Positions 1 to 6,454 of a stretch of 8,638 nucleotides of DNA are shown here, one piece after another. Source of the stretch: an uncultured Campylobacter sp. (lineage in GTDB: Bacteria; Campylobacterota; Campylobacteria; Campylobacterales; Campylobacteraceae); the NCBI GenBank assembly GCA_938046705.1, contig CALIWP010000242.1, forward strand, positions 1 through 8,638, in the 5' to 3' direction. A program made the translations under genes and the position numbers. Position 1 is the first letter of the stretch. Every line of letters begins with the position of its first letter. The notes below the pieces were generated by a model. It saw nothing but the letters and a program-made list of their open reading frames with translations. It had not been told where the DNA came from and made no database searches.

Positions 1-420
1 GCAAGGCACGATATAGTCGTCTTTTGCGGCTATTACTTTTATTAAATTCGCCGCCGATTTTATCTTTTCGTAGGCGATTTGCGGCTTGCAAAACTCATCT
101 AAAATCGCAAATTCCTTAATCGGCTCGTCAAACGGCGATATGAGGACTAGACCGCCAAATTTTGGCAAATTTGCAAAACCGCTAAGAAAATTTAGGCTAG
201 TTATCGTGCCAAGGCTGTGAGCGATGATAAATGAATTTTCGCCTAAATTTATGTTTTGTTTCATCGTTTCTAGCCACTCGTTTAGCTTTGGTGTTTGCGG
301 ATTTGGCATCTTTAAAATTTCCACCTCGGCAATGCCGCGCATATTTTCTTTAAACCAACCAAACCAGTGGCTTTGCGGCGAAGCGTCGTAGCCGTGAATG
401 ATGTAAATTTGCTTTTTCAT
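1..420 (-). CDS. RBBP9/YdeN-family alpha/beta hydrolase, 3' end cut by window edge
   Basis: Read from ATG at 420 toward base 1, this gives 140 uninterrupted codons; the C-terminus lies outside the window. The N-terminus (MKKQIYIIHGYDASPQSHWF) has the HGY..SP.SHWF block typical of small RBBP9/YdeN-type serine hydrolases, which are usually about 180-190 residues, so roughly 40-50 residues are missing. The nucleophile elbow is AHSLG with Ser69. An acid-residue block (AKDDYIVP, Asp134/Asp135) sits near the visible end; the catalytic His would be beyond the edge. No signal peptide or membrane segment is seen, so the protein is probably cytoplasmic. The substrate is unknown and such proteins are annotated only as predicted hydrolases. 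An AAAGG-like ribosome site lies about 8 bases before the ATG and a good TATAAT box about 30 bases before it. The gene is divergent from psrA, with no functional link apparent. Confidence 0.85.
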   Translation of the reverse strand, partial: MKKQIYIIHGYDASPQSHWFGWFKENMRGIAEVEILKMPNPQTPKLNEWLETMKQNINLGENSFIIAHSLGTITSLNFLSGFANLPKFGGLVLISPFDEPIKEFAILDEFCKPQIAYEKIKSAANLIKVIAAKDDYIVPC

Positions 421-449
421 TAAATTTGCCTTTTTGAAAAAATACGCGA

Positions 450-460
450 ATTATATACAA
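450..460 (-). promoter_or_regulatory. Predicted sigma70 promoter of the hydrolase gene
   Basis: On the minus strand the sequence reads TTGTATATAAT, a perfect TATAAT -10 box (450-455) with T-rich DNA upstream, as expected for Campylobacter housekeeping promoters, which lack a strong -35. Transcription would start near 443, leaving a leader of about 23 bases before the ATG at 420. Predicted from motif match and position only. Confidence 0.55.
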
Positions 461-625
461 ATAAAATTAAAATAATTTTTGACGGAAATCGCAAGAATAC
501 TTTTTAAGTTATAAATTTAAGTAAACTGCGGATTAAATATCATCATACGTTAGAATTTGATATTTATAAATTTGGCAAATTTGAAGTTAATTTTAAGCTT
601 TTCTCCTAAAAAACGAAATAGTCGT

Positions 626-649
626 TATCAATTAAAATTTATATTGATA
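626..649. promoter_or_regulatory. Imperfect 24-base palindrome upstream of psrA -10 (candidate operator)
   Basis: TATCAAT at 626-632 and ATTGATA at 643-649 are perfect inverted 7-mers, and the central AAATTT is also symmetric, giving 20 of 24 matching positions. The centre (about 637.5) lies near -37 relative to a start predicted from the -10 box at 663-668, a position where a dimeric activator or repressor could act. The arm order (ATCAAT then ATTGAT) is not that of an FNR box (TTGAT then ATCAA), and it does not match the TTAAC/GTTAA type bound by NssR. The binding protein is unknown. AT-rich DNA yields chance symmetry, hence modest confidence. Confidence 0.4.
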
Positions 650-655
650 CGAAAA

Positions 656-674
656 ATTTACGTATAATTTACGT
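656..674 (+). promoter_or_regulatory. 8-base direct repeat spaced 11 bases, overlapping psrA -10
   Basis: ATTTACGT occurs at 656-663 and again at 667-674, one helical turn apart, and brackets the predicted TATAAT box at 663-668. OmpR-family response regulators typically bind head-to-tail half sites with 10-11 base spacing, so this is a possible site for such a regulator. An OmpR-family regulator is encoded at 4678-5346. Occupancy here would be expected to block RNA polymerase. The link to that regulator is inference. Confidence 0.35.
663..668 (+). promoter_or_regulatory. Predicted -10 box of the psrABC promoter
   Basis: TATAAT matches the sigma70 -10 consensus exactly and is preceded by AT-rich DNA. 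The nearest -35-like hexamer, TTGATA at 644-649, is only 13 bases upstream, which is too close for a classical pair; Campylobacter promoters often do without one. The predicted start near 675 gives a leader of about 45 bases to the psrA ATG at 721. Confidence 0.5.
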
Positions 675-720
675 TGATTATTTAAGATTTTGGCAAATTT
701 ATTTCAAAAAGGGAGAAAAA

Positions 721-3009
721 ATGGATACTTCGAGGCGAAATTTCTTAAAAGCATCCACCGCCACGGGCTTGCTTGCTATGACTTACGCGCCCGGTACTTT
801 AGGCGCCGTCGGCGCCAAAGCGCTAGAAGGCGGCGATAAGACCGTTTATAGTTTTTGCGAGATGTGCTCTTCTCGCTGTCCTATCGAGGCCAAGGTCGTA
901 GATGGCAAAAACGTCTTCATCCAAGGCAACGGCAAGGTAAGCGGCACGGCGACGTCCGTGTGTGCAAGGGGTGGCAGCGGGCACAATCAGCTCTACGATC
1001 CGCAGCGCATCGTAAAACCGCTCATCAGAGTAGGCGAGCGCGGCGAAAACAAATGGCGCGAGGCGGGCTGGGACGAGGCGCTTGACCTAGTCGCTAAAAA
1101 AATGCTAGAAATCAAGGAAAAATACGGGCCGGAGAGCTTTGTATTTACGGCAAAATCAAGCCAAACGCACAAGCTAATGACGACCTTTGCTAGCGCATAC
1201 GGTTCGCCAAACTGCTTTTCTCACTTTTCCTGTTGTCCGATCACCTATCAGATGGTTTGCGAGCATATGTACGGCGATGCGAAGCTAAAAAGAGACTTCG
1301 GCAACGCAAAATACGTCGTAAATTTCGGGCACAATCTCTTTGAAGGCATTGTCATCGCCGACGCTAAAAAGCTAGCTAAAATGGCCGCAAAAGAAGATAC
1401 CAAGCTGCTGGTTTTGGATCCGCGTTTTAGCGTAGTGGCCTCAAAAGCCGACGAGTGGCTGCCCGTAAAACCGGGAACCGATCTGGCATTTGTTTTAGCG
1501 CTCATCCATACGTGGATCAAAAACGGCACTTACGATAAAGATTTTATAGAGAAATTTACGATCGGATTTGACAAAGTCGTAGAAGCGACCAAAGACACCA
1601 CTGCGCAGTGGCAAGAAAATATCACGGGAATACCTGCAAAAACGCTCGAGCGAATCGCTGGCGAAATCTGGAAAGCCGCACCTAAAGTCATCATCGACTT
1701 CGGTCACAACACCACTACGACTAGAGCCGAATACATCCGCACCAGAGCCATAATGACGGCAAACGCGATGATGGGCAACTGGGAGAAAAAGGGCGGAATT
1801 TTTGGCGGCAAAAAGGCTAAGCTATATAATACTTTAGCAGGCGAAGAGCTAATCCCAGAGATCACGAACCCGGACGCCGCGATAAAAGTACCTAAAGTGC
1901 CTAGAATAGACGCTGCGGGCGAGGACGGACGAAACAAATTCGTCAGCAGAAGCCACGGCGTCTTGATGGAGATCCCGCAAGCCATACTAAGCGAGAAGCC
2001 TTATCCCGTAAAAGGCTGGTTTAGCATAAGGTTTAATCACCCGATCAACGTCGCGGGCACGGAAACTACGATAGAGAGCCTAAAAAAGCTTGATTTTATC
2101 GTGTGCTCGGATATCTATATGAGCGATTTTGCGATATGGGCGGACGTGATACTGCCCGAGAGTACTTACCTTGAGCGCGACGAAGGCATCGAGGATAAGT
2201 CGAGCCAAAAACCTGCCTATATGATAAGAAACAAAGTCGTAGATCCTATCGGCGACACCAAAAACGGCTACGATATCTTTAGAGAGCTAGCTCGCAGGAT
2301 GAAGATAGACGAGCAGTACTCGGCAAACACGATGGACGAGTGGAGAATCAAACAAGTAAAAGGCAACGCCGAGCTGTTAGCGGAGCTAGTTAAAAAAGGC
2401 TACGTCACGTGGAAGGTGCCGGGGATTTTGTTTAGAGAAAAAGATAGCGTAAAAGAATTTACGAAAAAATTCCCTTACGCGCAGCAGTTCGTGGGCGACG
2501 ACGGGCTGATGGAGTCGCAGGTCAAATTTAAAACCGATAGCGGCAAGATCGAGCTCTTTAGCGAAAAGGTCGAAAAGCAGTTTCCGGGATACGGCTGCTT
2601 AAACGCCGAGGGCATGGACGTATTTTTCGGCGAGGAGCTTTGTCTAATGAGCGGCAAAACGCCGATACACACCAACGGCCACACGCAAAACGTCGAATTT
2701 TTAAACGACTTGATGAGTAGCGCGCCCGTCTGGATACATCCTAATACCGCGAAAAAATACGGGCTAAAAGACGGCGATAAGATAACCCTTCAAAGCAAAA
2801 CCGCGAAGGAAAAGGCAAACGTGATGCTGACTGAAGGCATCAGAGAAGATACGCTTTTTGTCTATCACGGCTTTGGGCATGAAAGCGCCGGACTAAAACG
2901 CACGAACGGCGTAGGAACAAATCAAAGCAAGCTGCTAGATCCTACCGTGATCGGTCCCGTCGCCTCTACAATGGTGCGAAACGTCGGCGTCAAGATAATA
3001 AAAGCGTAA
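721..3009 (+). CDS. psrA: PsrA/PhsA-type polysulfide/thiosulfate reductase catalytic subunit
   Basis: This is the molybdenum catalytic subunit of a periplasmic polysulfide or thiosulfate reductase, which reduces sulfur substrates to sulfide with electrons passed on by PsrB. At 762 residues it fits the PsrA/PhsA length (about 760). A Tat signal is present (SRRNFLK at residues 4-10, hydrophobic stretch 15-30, possible cleavage after AKA at 32-34), so the folded enzyme is exported. The N-terminal 4Fe-4S site is Cys46, Cys49, Cys53 and Cys81. The molybdopterin oxidoreductase fold follows from about 97. In GSPNCFSHFSCCP (161-173), Cys172, just before Pro, is the probable Mo ligand. The molybdopterin-dinucleotide-binding domain spans about 640-758. 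Ribosome site GGGAGA is at 711-716. It is the first gene of psrABC, 10 bases before psrB. Length argues against tetrathionate (TtrA) and arsenate (ArrA) reductases, which are larger. Polysulfide cannot be told from thiosulfate by sequence alone. Cys165, Cys171 and Cys180 near the Mo ligand are unusual. Confidence 0.9.
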   Translation: MDTSRRNFLKASTATGLLAMTYAPGTLGAVGAKALEGGDKTVYSFCEMCSSRCPIEAKVVDGKNVFIQGNGKVSGTATSVCARGGSGHNQLYDPQRIVKPLIRVGERGENKWREAGWDEALDLVAKKMLEIKEKYGPESFVFTAKSSQTHKLMTTFASAYGSPNCFSHFSCCPITYQMVCEHMYGDAKLKRDFGNAKYVVNFGHNLFEGIVIADAKKLAKMAAKEDTKLLVLDPRFSVVASKADEWLPVKPGTDLAFVLALIHTWIKNGTYDKDFIEKFTIGFDKVVEATKDTTAQWQENITGIPAKTLERIAGEIWKAAPKVIIDFGHNTTTTRAEYIRTRAIMTANAMMGNWEKKGGIFGGKKAKLYNTLAGEELIPEITNPDAAIKVPKVPRIDAAGEDGRNKFVSRSHGVLMEIPQAILSEKPYPVKGWFSIRFNHPINVAGTETTIESLKKLDFIVCSDIYMSDFAIWADVILPESTYLERDEGIEDKSSQKPAYMIRNKVVDPIGDTKNGYDIFRELARRMKIDEQYSANTMDEWRIKQVKGNAELLAELVKKGYVTWKVPGILFREKDSVKEFTKKFPYAQQFVGDDGLMESQVKFKTDSGKIELFSEKVEKQFPGYGCLNAEGMDVFFGEELCLMSGKTPIHTNGHTQNVEFLNDLMSSAPVWIHPNTAKKYGLKDGDKITLQSKTAKEKANVMLTEGIREDTLFVYHGFGHESAGLKRTNGVGTNQSKLLDPTVIGPVASTMVRNVGVKIIKA

Positions 3010-3019
3010 AGGAAAAAAG

Positions 3020-3589
3020 ATGAAAAAAGCGTATAGAATGATACATGACGAAAACCTCTGCATAGGCTGCCAAGCGTGCTCGGTGGCTTGCAGGAGCGAA
3101 AACGAAGTGCCTAGAGGCGTTTTTAGACTTCAAGTCCATTCGCAGATAAAGGGCAAATTTCCAAATTTAAAAACCGACTTTAGCAGACACAGTTGCGTGA
3201 TGTGCGAGGACGCTCCGTGCGTGGCGGTTTGTCCTACGGGAGCTAGCTTTCAGACGGCGGAGGGCATAGTGCTGCTAGATCACTCTACCTGCGTATCTTG
3301 CAAATACTGCATCCTAGCCTGTCCTTACGACGCTCGCTACGTCGAGCCAAAAACCGGCGAGATAGGCAAATGTACGTTTTGCTTTGAAACTAGAGTAAGC
3401 ATTGGCGAGCAGCCTGCGTGCGTGACCGTTTGTCCGACCGATGCTTTGGCATTCGGCGATATAAACGATCCAAACAGCGAAGTAAGTAAAATTTTAAACA
3501 CTAAAGCTCACTACTATCCTAAAGCCGAGCTTAAAACCAAACCCAAGCTTGCTATGATAGCTAACCGCAAAGGAGGAAGCCATGAATAA
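3020..3589 (+). CDS. psrB: PsrB-type iron-sulfur electron-transfer subunit (four 4Fe-4S clusters)
   Basis: This is the electron-transfer subunit carrying electrons from quinol at PsrC to the catalytic PsrA. The 189 residues contain exactly sixteen cysteines in the ferredoxin pattern of the DMSO reductase/PsrB family: Cys14/17/20/24, Cys59/62/67/71, Cys91/94/97/101 and Cys118/121/134/138, enough for four 4Fe-4S clusters with no ligand missing. There is no signal peptide, as usual for this family: the protein is thought to cross the membrane together with its Tat-tagged partner. The C-terminal 40 residues or so are a lysine-rich tail without cysteine. The start is supported by GGAAAAAAG immediately upstream (3011-3019). 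It follows psrA by 10 bases, and its last codons overlap the psrC start by 8 bases. A strong AGGAGG ribosome site for psrC (3571-3576) lies inside this gene. The cysteine layout is not substrate-specific; assignment as psrB rests on the neighbours. Confidence 0.92.
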   Translation: MKKAYRMIHDENLCIGCQACSVACRSENEVPRGVFRLQVHSQIKGKFPNLKTDFSRHSCVMCEDAPCVAVCPTGASFQTAEGIVLLDHSTCVSCKYCILACPYDARYVEPKTGEIGKCTFCFETRVSIGEQPACVTVCPTDALAFGDINDPNSEVSKILNTKAHYYPKAELKTKPKLAMIANRKGGSHE

Positions 3590-4553
3590 TATGTGGGGAA
3601 GCGTAGCGCAATATAATGAAATTTACTGGCCGTGGCCGATAGCGGTTTATCTATTTTTAGCGGGTTTGTCCGCAGGCGCGATGATGGTTGCATTGCTTGT
3701 TAAGTGGAACTACCACAAAAAACAAGACGGTAGCATCTGGGACGCAATGGTAAAGGCGGGCGCTCTAGTAGCTCCTATAACGATTACCGTGGGCCTTGCG
3801 CTTTTGGTGCTTGACCTTGGCAAACCGCTTAGTTTTTACTGGATTTTGATTAAGTATAACTTTGGTTCGGTTATGTCTATCGGCGTTGCGTTATTGCTGC
3901 TTTATACGCCGCTGGCTTACCTTTTTGCGGTAATTATTTTTGAAGAAGAGATAGAAAAGTATAAAATTCTAGCGATTTTACGTCCTATTTCTAGGTTGAT
4001 TCGCTCTTTTGCGCCGCTTTCAAAGATAGTCGAGATGGCGCTTTTCGGTCTTGCGATCGGCGTGGGTATTTACACGGGCTTTTTGCTTAGCGCGATTACG
4101 AAGCTTCCGCTTTGGAACACGCCGATTCTACCGATTTTGTTCCTAACATCAGGCTTTAGCTCAGGCGTAGCGACAAACATCCTAGTCGGTCTTTTGTGCT
4201 TCAAACACCTTCTTAACGAAGACAACGTGAAGTATCTTTTGGTTATGGACTTGCGCGCCGTACTTTTTGAGATACCGCTTATAGCTATACTATTTTTGGG
4301 ACTATATTTTGAGGGCGGAGCTAGCGCGGTTGCCGCTAAACAAGCTCTAAGCACCGGACAATACGCGTTAATCTTTTGGATAGGCGTCGTGGGTATCGGA
4401 CTTTTAACGCCTATCACCATAGCGCTAACGGCTCTTAAAAATCACGCTTATAGAGTGGGCTACATCATAGCAAACTCTCTTGTGGTTATCTGCGGCGTCG
4501 TTATGCTAAGATACTACATCGTTTATGCGGGTCAAGTTTTCACGGGCGCGTGA
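3582..4553 (+). CDS. psrC: PsrC/NrfD-family quinol-oxidising membrane anchor
   Basis: This is the integral membrane subunit of the reductase; it oxidises menaquinol and anchors PsrAB on the periplasmic side. The 323 residues show eight hydrophobic segments at roughly 17-41, 56-79, 97-119, 150-171, 181-206, 218-242, 260-283 and 293-315, as in the NrfD/PsrC family. The WPWPIAVYLFLAGLSAG start (16-32) is characteristic. Tyr23, Asp78, Tyr164, Asp223, Glu230 and Arg310 fall, with small consistent offsets, where mutagenesis of Wolinella PsrC marked functionally important residues (Tyr23, Asp76, Tyr159, Asp218, Glu225, Arg305, recalled from the literature, not aligned here). No haem-ligating pattern is expected or seen. 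The chosen start is ATG 3582, five bases after AGGAGG (3571-3576) and overlapping psrB by 8 bases, which suggests translational coupling; Met4 (3591) is a weaker alternative. An intrinsic terminator lies 24 bases downstream. Confidence 0.92.
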   Translation: MNNMWGSVAQYNEIYWPWPIAVYLFLAGLSAGAMMVALLVKWNYHKKQDGSIWDAMVKAGALVAPITITVGLALLVLDLGKPLSFYWILIKYNFGSVMSIGVALLLLYTPLAYLFAVIIFEEEIEKYKILAILRPISRLIRSFAPLSKIVEMALFGLAIGVGIYTGFLLSAITKLPLWNTPILPILFLTSGFSSGVATNILVGLLCFKHLLNEDNVKYLLVMDLRAVLFEIPLIAILFLGLYFEGGASAVAAKQALSTGQYALIFWIGVVGIGLLTPITIALTALKNHAYRVGYIIANSLVVICGVVMLRYYIVYAGQVFTGA

Positions 4554-4577
4554 AATTTAGGCTAAACTAGACGCACT

Positions 4578-4605
4578 AGGCTCGGCAAACTCGCCGAGCC
4601 TTTTT
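4578..4605 (+). terminator. Rho-independent terminator of psrABC
   Basis: A perfect 8-base GC-rich stem (GGCTCGGC at 4579-4586 with GCCGAGCC at 4593-4600), extended to 9 by an A-T pair, closes a six-base loop (AAACTC) and is followed by TTTTT at 4601-4605. It lies 24 bases after the psrC stop and separates psrABC from the two-component genes, so the latter need their own promoter. Confidence 0.93.
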
Positions 4606-4647
4606 AAATTCAGACGATCCAAAATCATTTTTAGCTATCATCTCCCT

Positions 4648-4653
4648 TAAAAT
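4648..4653 (+). promoter_or_regulatory. Possible -10 box of the two-component operon
   Basis: TAAAAT at 4648-4653 lies in the 72-base gap between the psrABC terminator and the regulator gene, with a T-rich stretch (ATTTTTAG, 4628-4635) upstream. A start near 4660 would leave a leader of about 18 bases containing the CGGAGAA ribosome site at 4668-4674. A second TAAAAT at 4661-4666 is too close to that site to be the -10. The match is imperfect, so this is tentative. Confidence 0.3.
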
Positions 4654-4677
4654 ATTGCGATAAAATTCGGAGAATTT

Positions 4678-5346
4678 ATGAAAATTTTACTGCTTGAGGA
4701 CGACTTCGTATATCGTGAGAGCGTTAGCGAATATCTAGAAAGCCTAGGCTACGAGGTCGATGAGGCCGCCGACGGCAAGGTCGCCTGCGATAAGATAGCG
4801 GCGGGCTTTTATCACCTGCTGATCCTTGACATCAAGGTCCCGCATATCAGCGGACACGAGGTGATAAAATACGCCAAAGATATCGGCTGCGAAACGCCCA
4901 TAATGATAATGACCTCGCTCGTGGATATAGACGATATGGCGGTCGGATACGAGCTGGGCTGTAACGAATACCTAAAAAAGCCCTTTGAGCTAGCCGAGCT
5001 AAAATTTAGAGTAAACGAGCTAATGCGAAAATATCACGGCAGAGACGATAAAAACTTAATCGCGATCGATGAAGACTTTAGCCTAGATACTGCCAAAAAG
5101 CGGCTCAAATTTAAAGGCGAGCCGGTTGAGCTAAGTACGAGAGAATTTGCTATCATCGAGTGTTTGCTCTTTCATAAAAATAGCTTCGTAGGCATCGAAA
5201 GGCTACGCGCCGAGGTGTGGAACGACAAGGAAATCGACCCCGCAGACGTACGCATGCATATACTAAAAATCCGTCAAAAAACGACTCCAGAGTTTATAAA
5301 ATCATCGCGCGGACTAGGCTATAAGATAGATGTTTCAAAACCTTAA
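4678..5346 (+). CDS. OmpR-family two-component response regulator
   Basis: This is a cytoplasmic transcription regulator of 222 residues with a receiver domain (about 1-118) and a C-terminal OmpR/PhoB winged-helix DNA-binding domain (about 127-218). The receiver has the acidic pair Asp8/Asp9, phospho-acceptor Asp51 in the LLILDIKVP block, switch Thr79 and Lys101 in KKPF, all as expected for a phosphorylatable regulator. The DNA-binding domain has the ELSTREFAII helix (151-160), the recognition helix near 188-201 and the wing motif RGLGY (211-215). The ATG at 4678 is preceded by CGGAGAA (4668-4674). The gene overlaps the downstream kinase gene by 17 bases, so the two are a cognate pair. Targets are unknown. 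Proximity to psrABC and a possible tandem site at the psrA promoter make sulfur respiration a candidate, but the terminator separates the operons. It could not be matched confidently to a named Campylobacter regulator such as DccR, RacR or CprR. Confidence 0.9.
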   Translation: MKILLLEDDFVYRESVSEYLESLGYEVDEAADGKVACDKIAAGFYHLLILDIKVPHISGHEVIKYAKDIGCETPIMIMTSLVDIDDMAVGYELGCNEYLKKPFELAELKFRVNELMRKYHGRDDKNLIAIDEDFSLDTAKKRLKFKGEPVELSTREFAIIECLLFHKNSFVGIERLRAEVWNDKEIDPADVRMHILKIRQKTTPEFIKSSRGLGYKIDVSKP

Positions 5347-6454
5347 AATACCTATTTTAGCCACTTTTATCATCATGGCTTTGTTTATATTTCAAAGCTA
5401 CGAGATTATAAATTTAAGCTCCAAAGACGAATACTCGAAAAATATGTTCGAGCTGCTGGAGTATGAGGGCAAAATCCGCAAAGCGCTCGATAAAAACGAG
5501 ACTTTGCCTATTTCGCTCACATATAGATACGGCGTTTTTGATCTCAAAGAAAAGCAGATCGTCTCAAATTTGGACGCGCGTCCGAGCGATTTAAAATTTA
5601 TCACCAGGCAAGAAAACGGCCATCTTTTTTACAAAACCTATTTTCGCGCGGACGGCGAGTTTTATTATCTCGTGCTAGCCAAAAAGCAAAACGCGGCTAG
5701 GATTTTATTCGTTACGGCTCTAACTCTTGCCTTTGCGCTCGTGGTCGTATTTTTCGCGCTTTATTTGTCGTTTGTTAGCGGTATAAAGCCATATAAAGAC
5801 GCTAAAAAATATATGAATAACTTTTTTAACGACGCGATGCACGAGCTAAAAACGCCGCTGGGCGTCATCGGCATAAACCTTGAAATGCTGGGCCTTGATA
5901 ACAAATACGTCACCCGCATGCGTTCGGCTCTAAAACAGATGCAAGTTACCTACGAGGACACCGAGTACTACATCAAGCGCGGATATATTTTATTTCCGCC
6001 AGAGATTTTAAATTTGAGCGAATTTAGCCTCGAGCGAGCGCGGTACATGCGCGGTATCGCGATGGCAAAAAATATCAAAATTTACGACTTCGTCGAGCCA
6101 AATTTGCAAATTTTCATGAGCAAGATAGAGGCGGGCAGACTGATCGATAACAACCTAAGTAACGCCGTAAAATACAGCCGCGAAGGAGGAATAATAAATT
6201 TGCGCCTTTTTGAAAAAAGCGGCAAAATCGTGCTCGAGATCGAGGATGAGGGCGAAGGCATAAAAGACACGAGTAAAATTTGGAAACGCTACGTTAGAGA
6301 CGAGGGCGTGCAGGGCGGCTTTGGACTAGGGCTAAATATCGTGCAAAGCATCTGCGTGAAAAACGGCGTGGAGTACGGCGTAAAAAGCGAACTGGGCAAA
6401 GGCAGCATCTTTACCTACAAATTCTCGCCGTACTCAAAAAGCTTGCTTGATTAG
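5330..6454 (+). CDS. Membrane sensor histidine kinase, cognate to the upstream regulator
   Basis: This is a 374-residue inner-membrane sensor kinase that should phosphorylate the regulator encoded just upstream. TM1 (about 7-29) and TM2 (about 124-147) enclose a periplasmic region of about 90 residues (30-122) that I cannot assign to a known sensor family. The phosphotransfer His171 lies in MHELKTPLG (170-178). The ATP-binding domain shows the N-box (LIDNNLSNAVKYS, with Asn274 and Asn278), the G1 box DEGEGI (306-311) and the G2 box GGFGLGL (329-335), so it looks catalytically complete. Only about 20 residues separate TM2 from the His helix, too few for a HAMP domain. The gene starts inside the regulator gene (17-base overlap, no clear ribosome site of its own), which suggests translational coupling. 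Its TAG stop overlaps the stop of the convergent cache gene. The signal sensed is unknown. Confidence 0.9.
   Translation: MFQNLKIPILATFIIMALFIFQSYEIINLSSKDEYSKNMFELLEYEGKIRKALDKNETLPISLTYRYGVFDLKEKQIVSNLDARPSDLKFITRQENGHLFYKTYFRADGEFYYLVLAKKQNAARILFVTALTLAFALVVVFFALYLSFVSGIKPYKDAKKYMNNFFNDAMHELKTPLGVIGINLEMLGLDNKYVTRMRSALKQMQVTYEDTEYYIKRGYILFPPEILNLSEFSLERARYMRGIAMAKNIKIYDFVEPNLQIFMSKIEAGRLIDNNLSNAVKYSREGGIINLRLFEKSGKIVLEIEDEGEGIKDTSKIWKRYVRDEGVQGGFGLGLNIVQSICVKNGVEYGVKSELGKGSIFTYKFSPYSKSLLD

Larger units (their letters stand above)
421..720. promoter_or_regulatory. AT-rich divergent intergenic region between hydrolase and psrA
   Basis: This 300-base gap carries no credible gene: no ORF with a ribosome site was found on either strand. 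It is much richer in A and T than the flanking genes. It holds a minus-strand promoter for the hydrolase (-10 at 450-455) and a plus-strand promoter for psrA (-10 at 663-668). A 24-base imperfect palindrome lies at 626-649 and an 8-base direct repeat at 656-674. The run TTTTTAAGTTAT at 501-512 resembles the T-rich element described upstream of Campylobacter sigma70 -10 boxes and could belong to a second, more distal plus-strand promoter, but no convincing -10 follows it. The psrA ribosome site GGGAGA is at 711-716, five bases from the ATG. Confidence 0.7.

Noticed and set aside
626..680. FNR or NssR site upstream of psrA
   Set aside because: TTGAT occurs at 644-648 and 674-678, but neither is followed by ATCAA after four bases. 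The palindrome has its arms in the opposite order, and TTAAC-N4-GTTAA is absent.
1248..2684. Several 69-93 codon open frames antisense to psrA, and similar ones opposite psrB, psrC, the kinase and the Sel1 gene
   Set aside because: All lie opposite well-supported genes, show no recognisable domains and have compositions expected of shadow frames.
721..3009. Arsenate (ArrA) or tetrathionate (TtrA) reductase as identity of the catalytic subunit
   Set aside because: At 762 residues the protein is too short for TtrA (about 1000) or ArrA (about 850), and the three-subunit layout, subunit lengths and PsrC-like residues fit psrABC/phsABC better.
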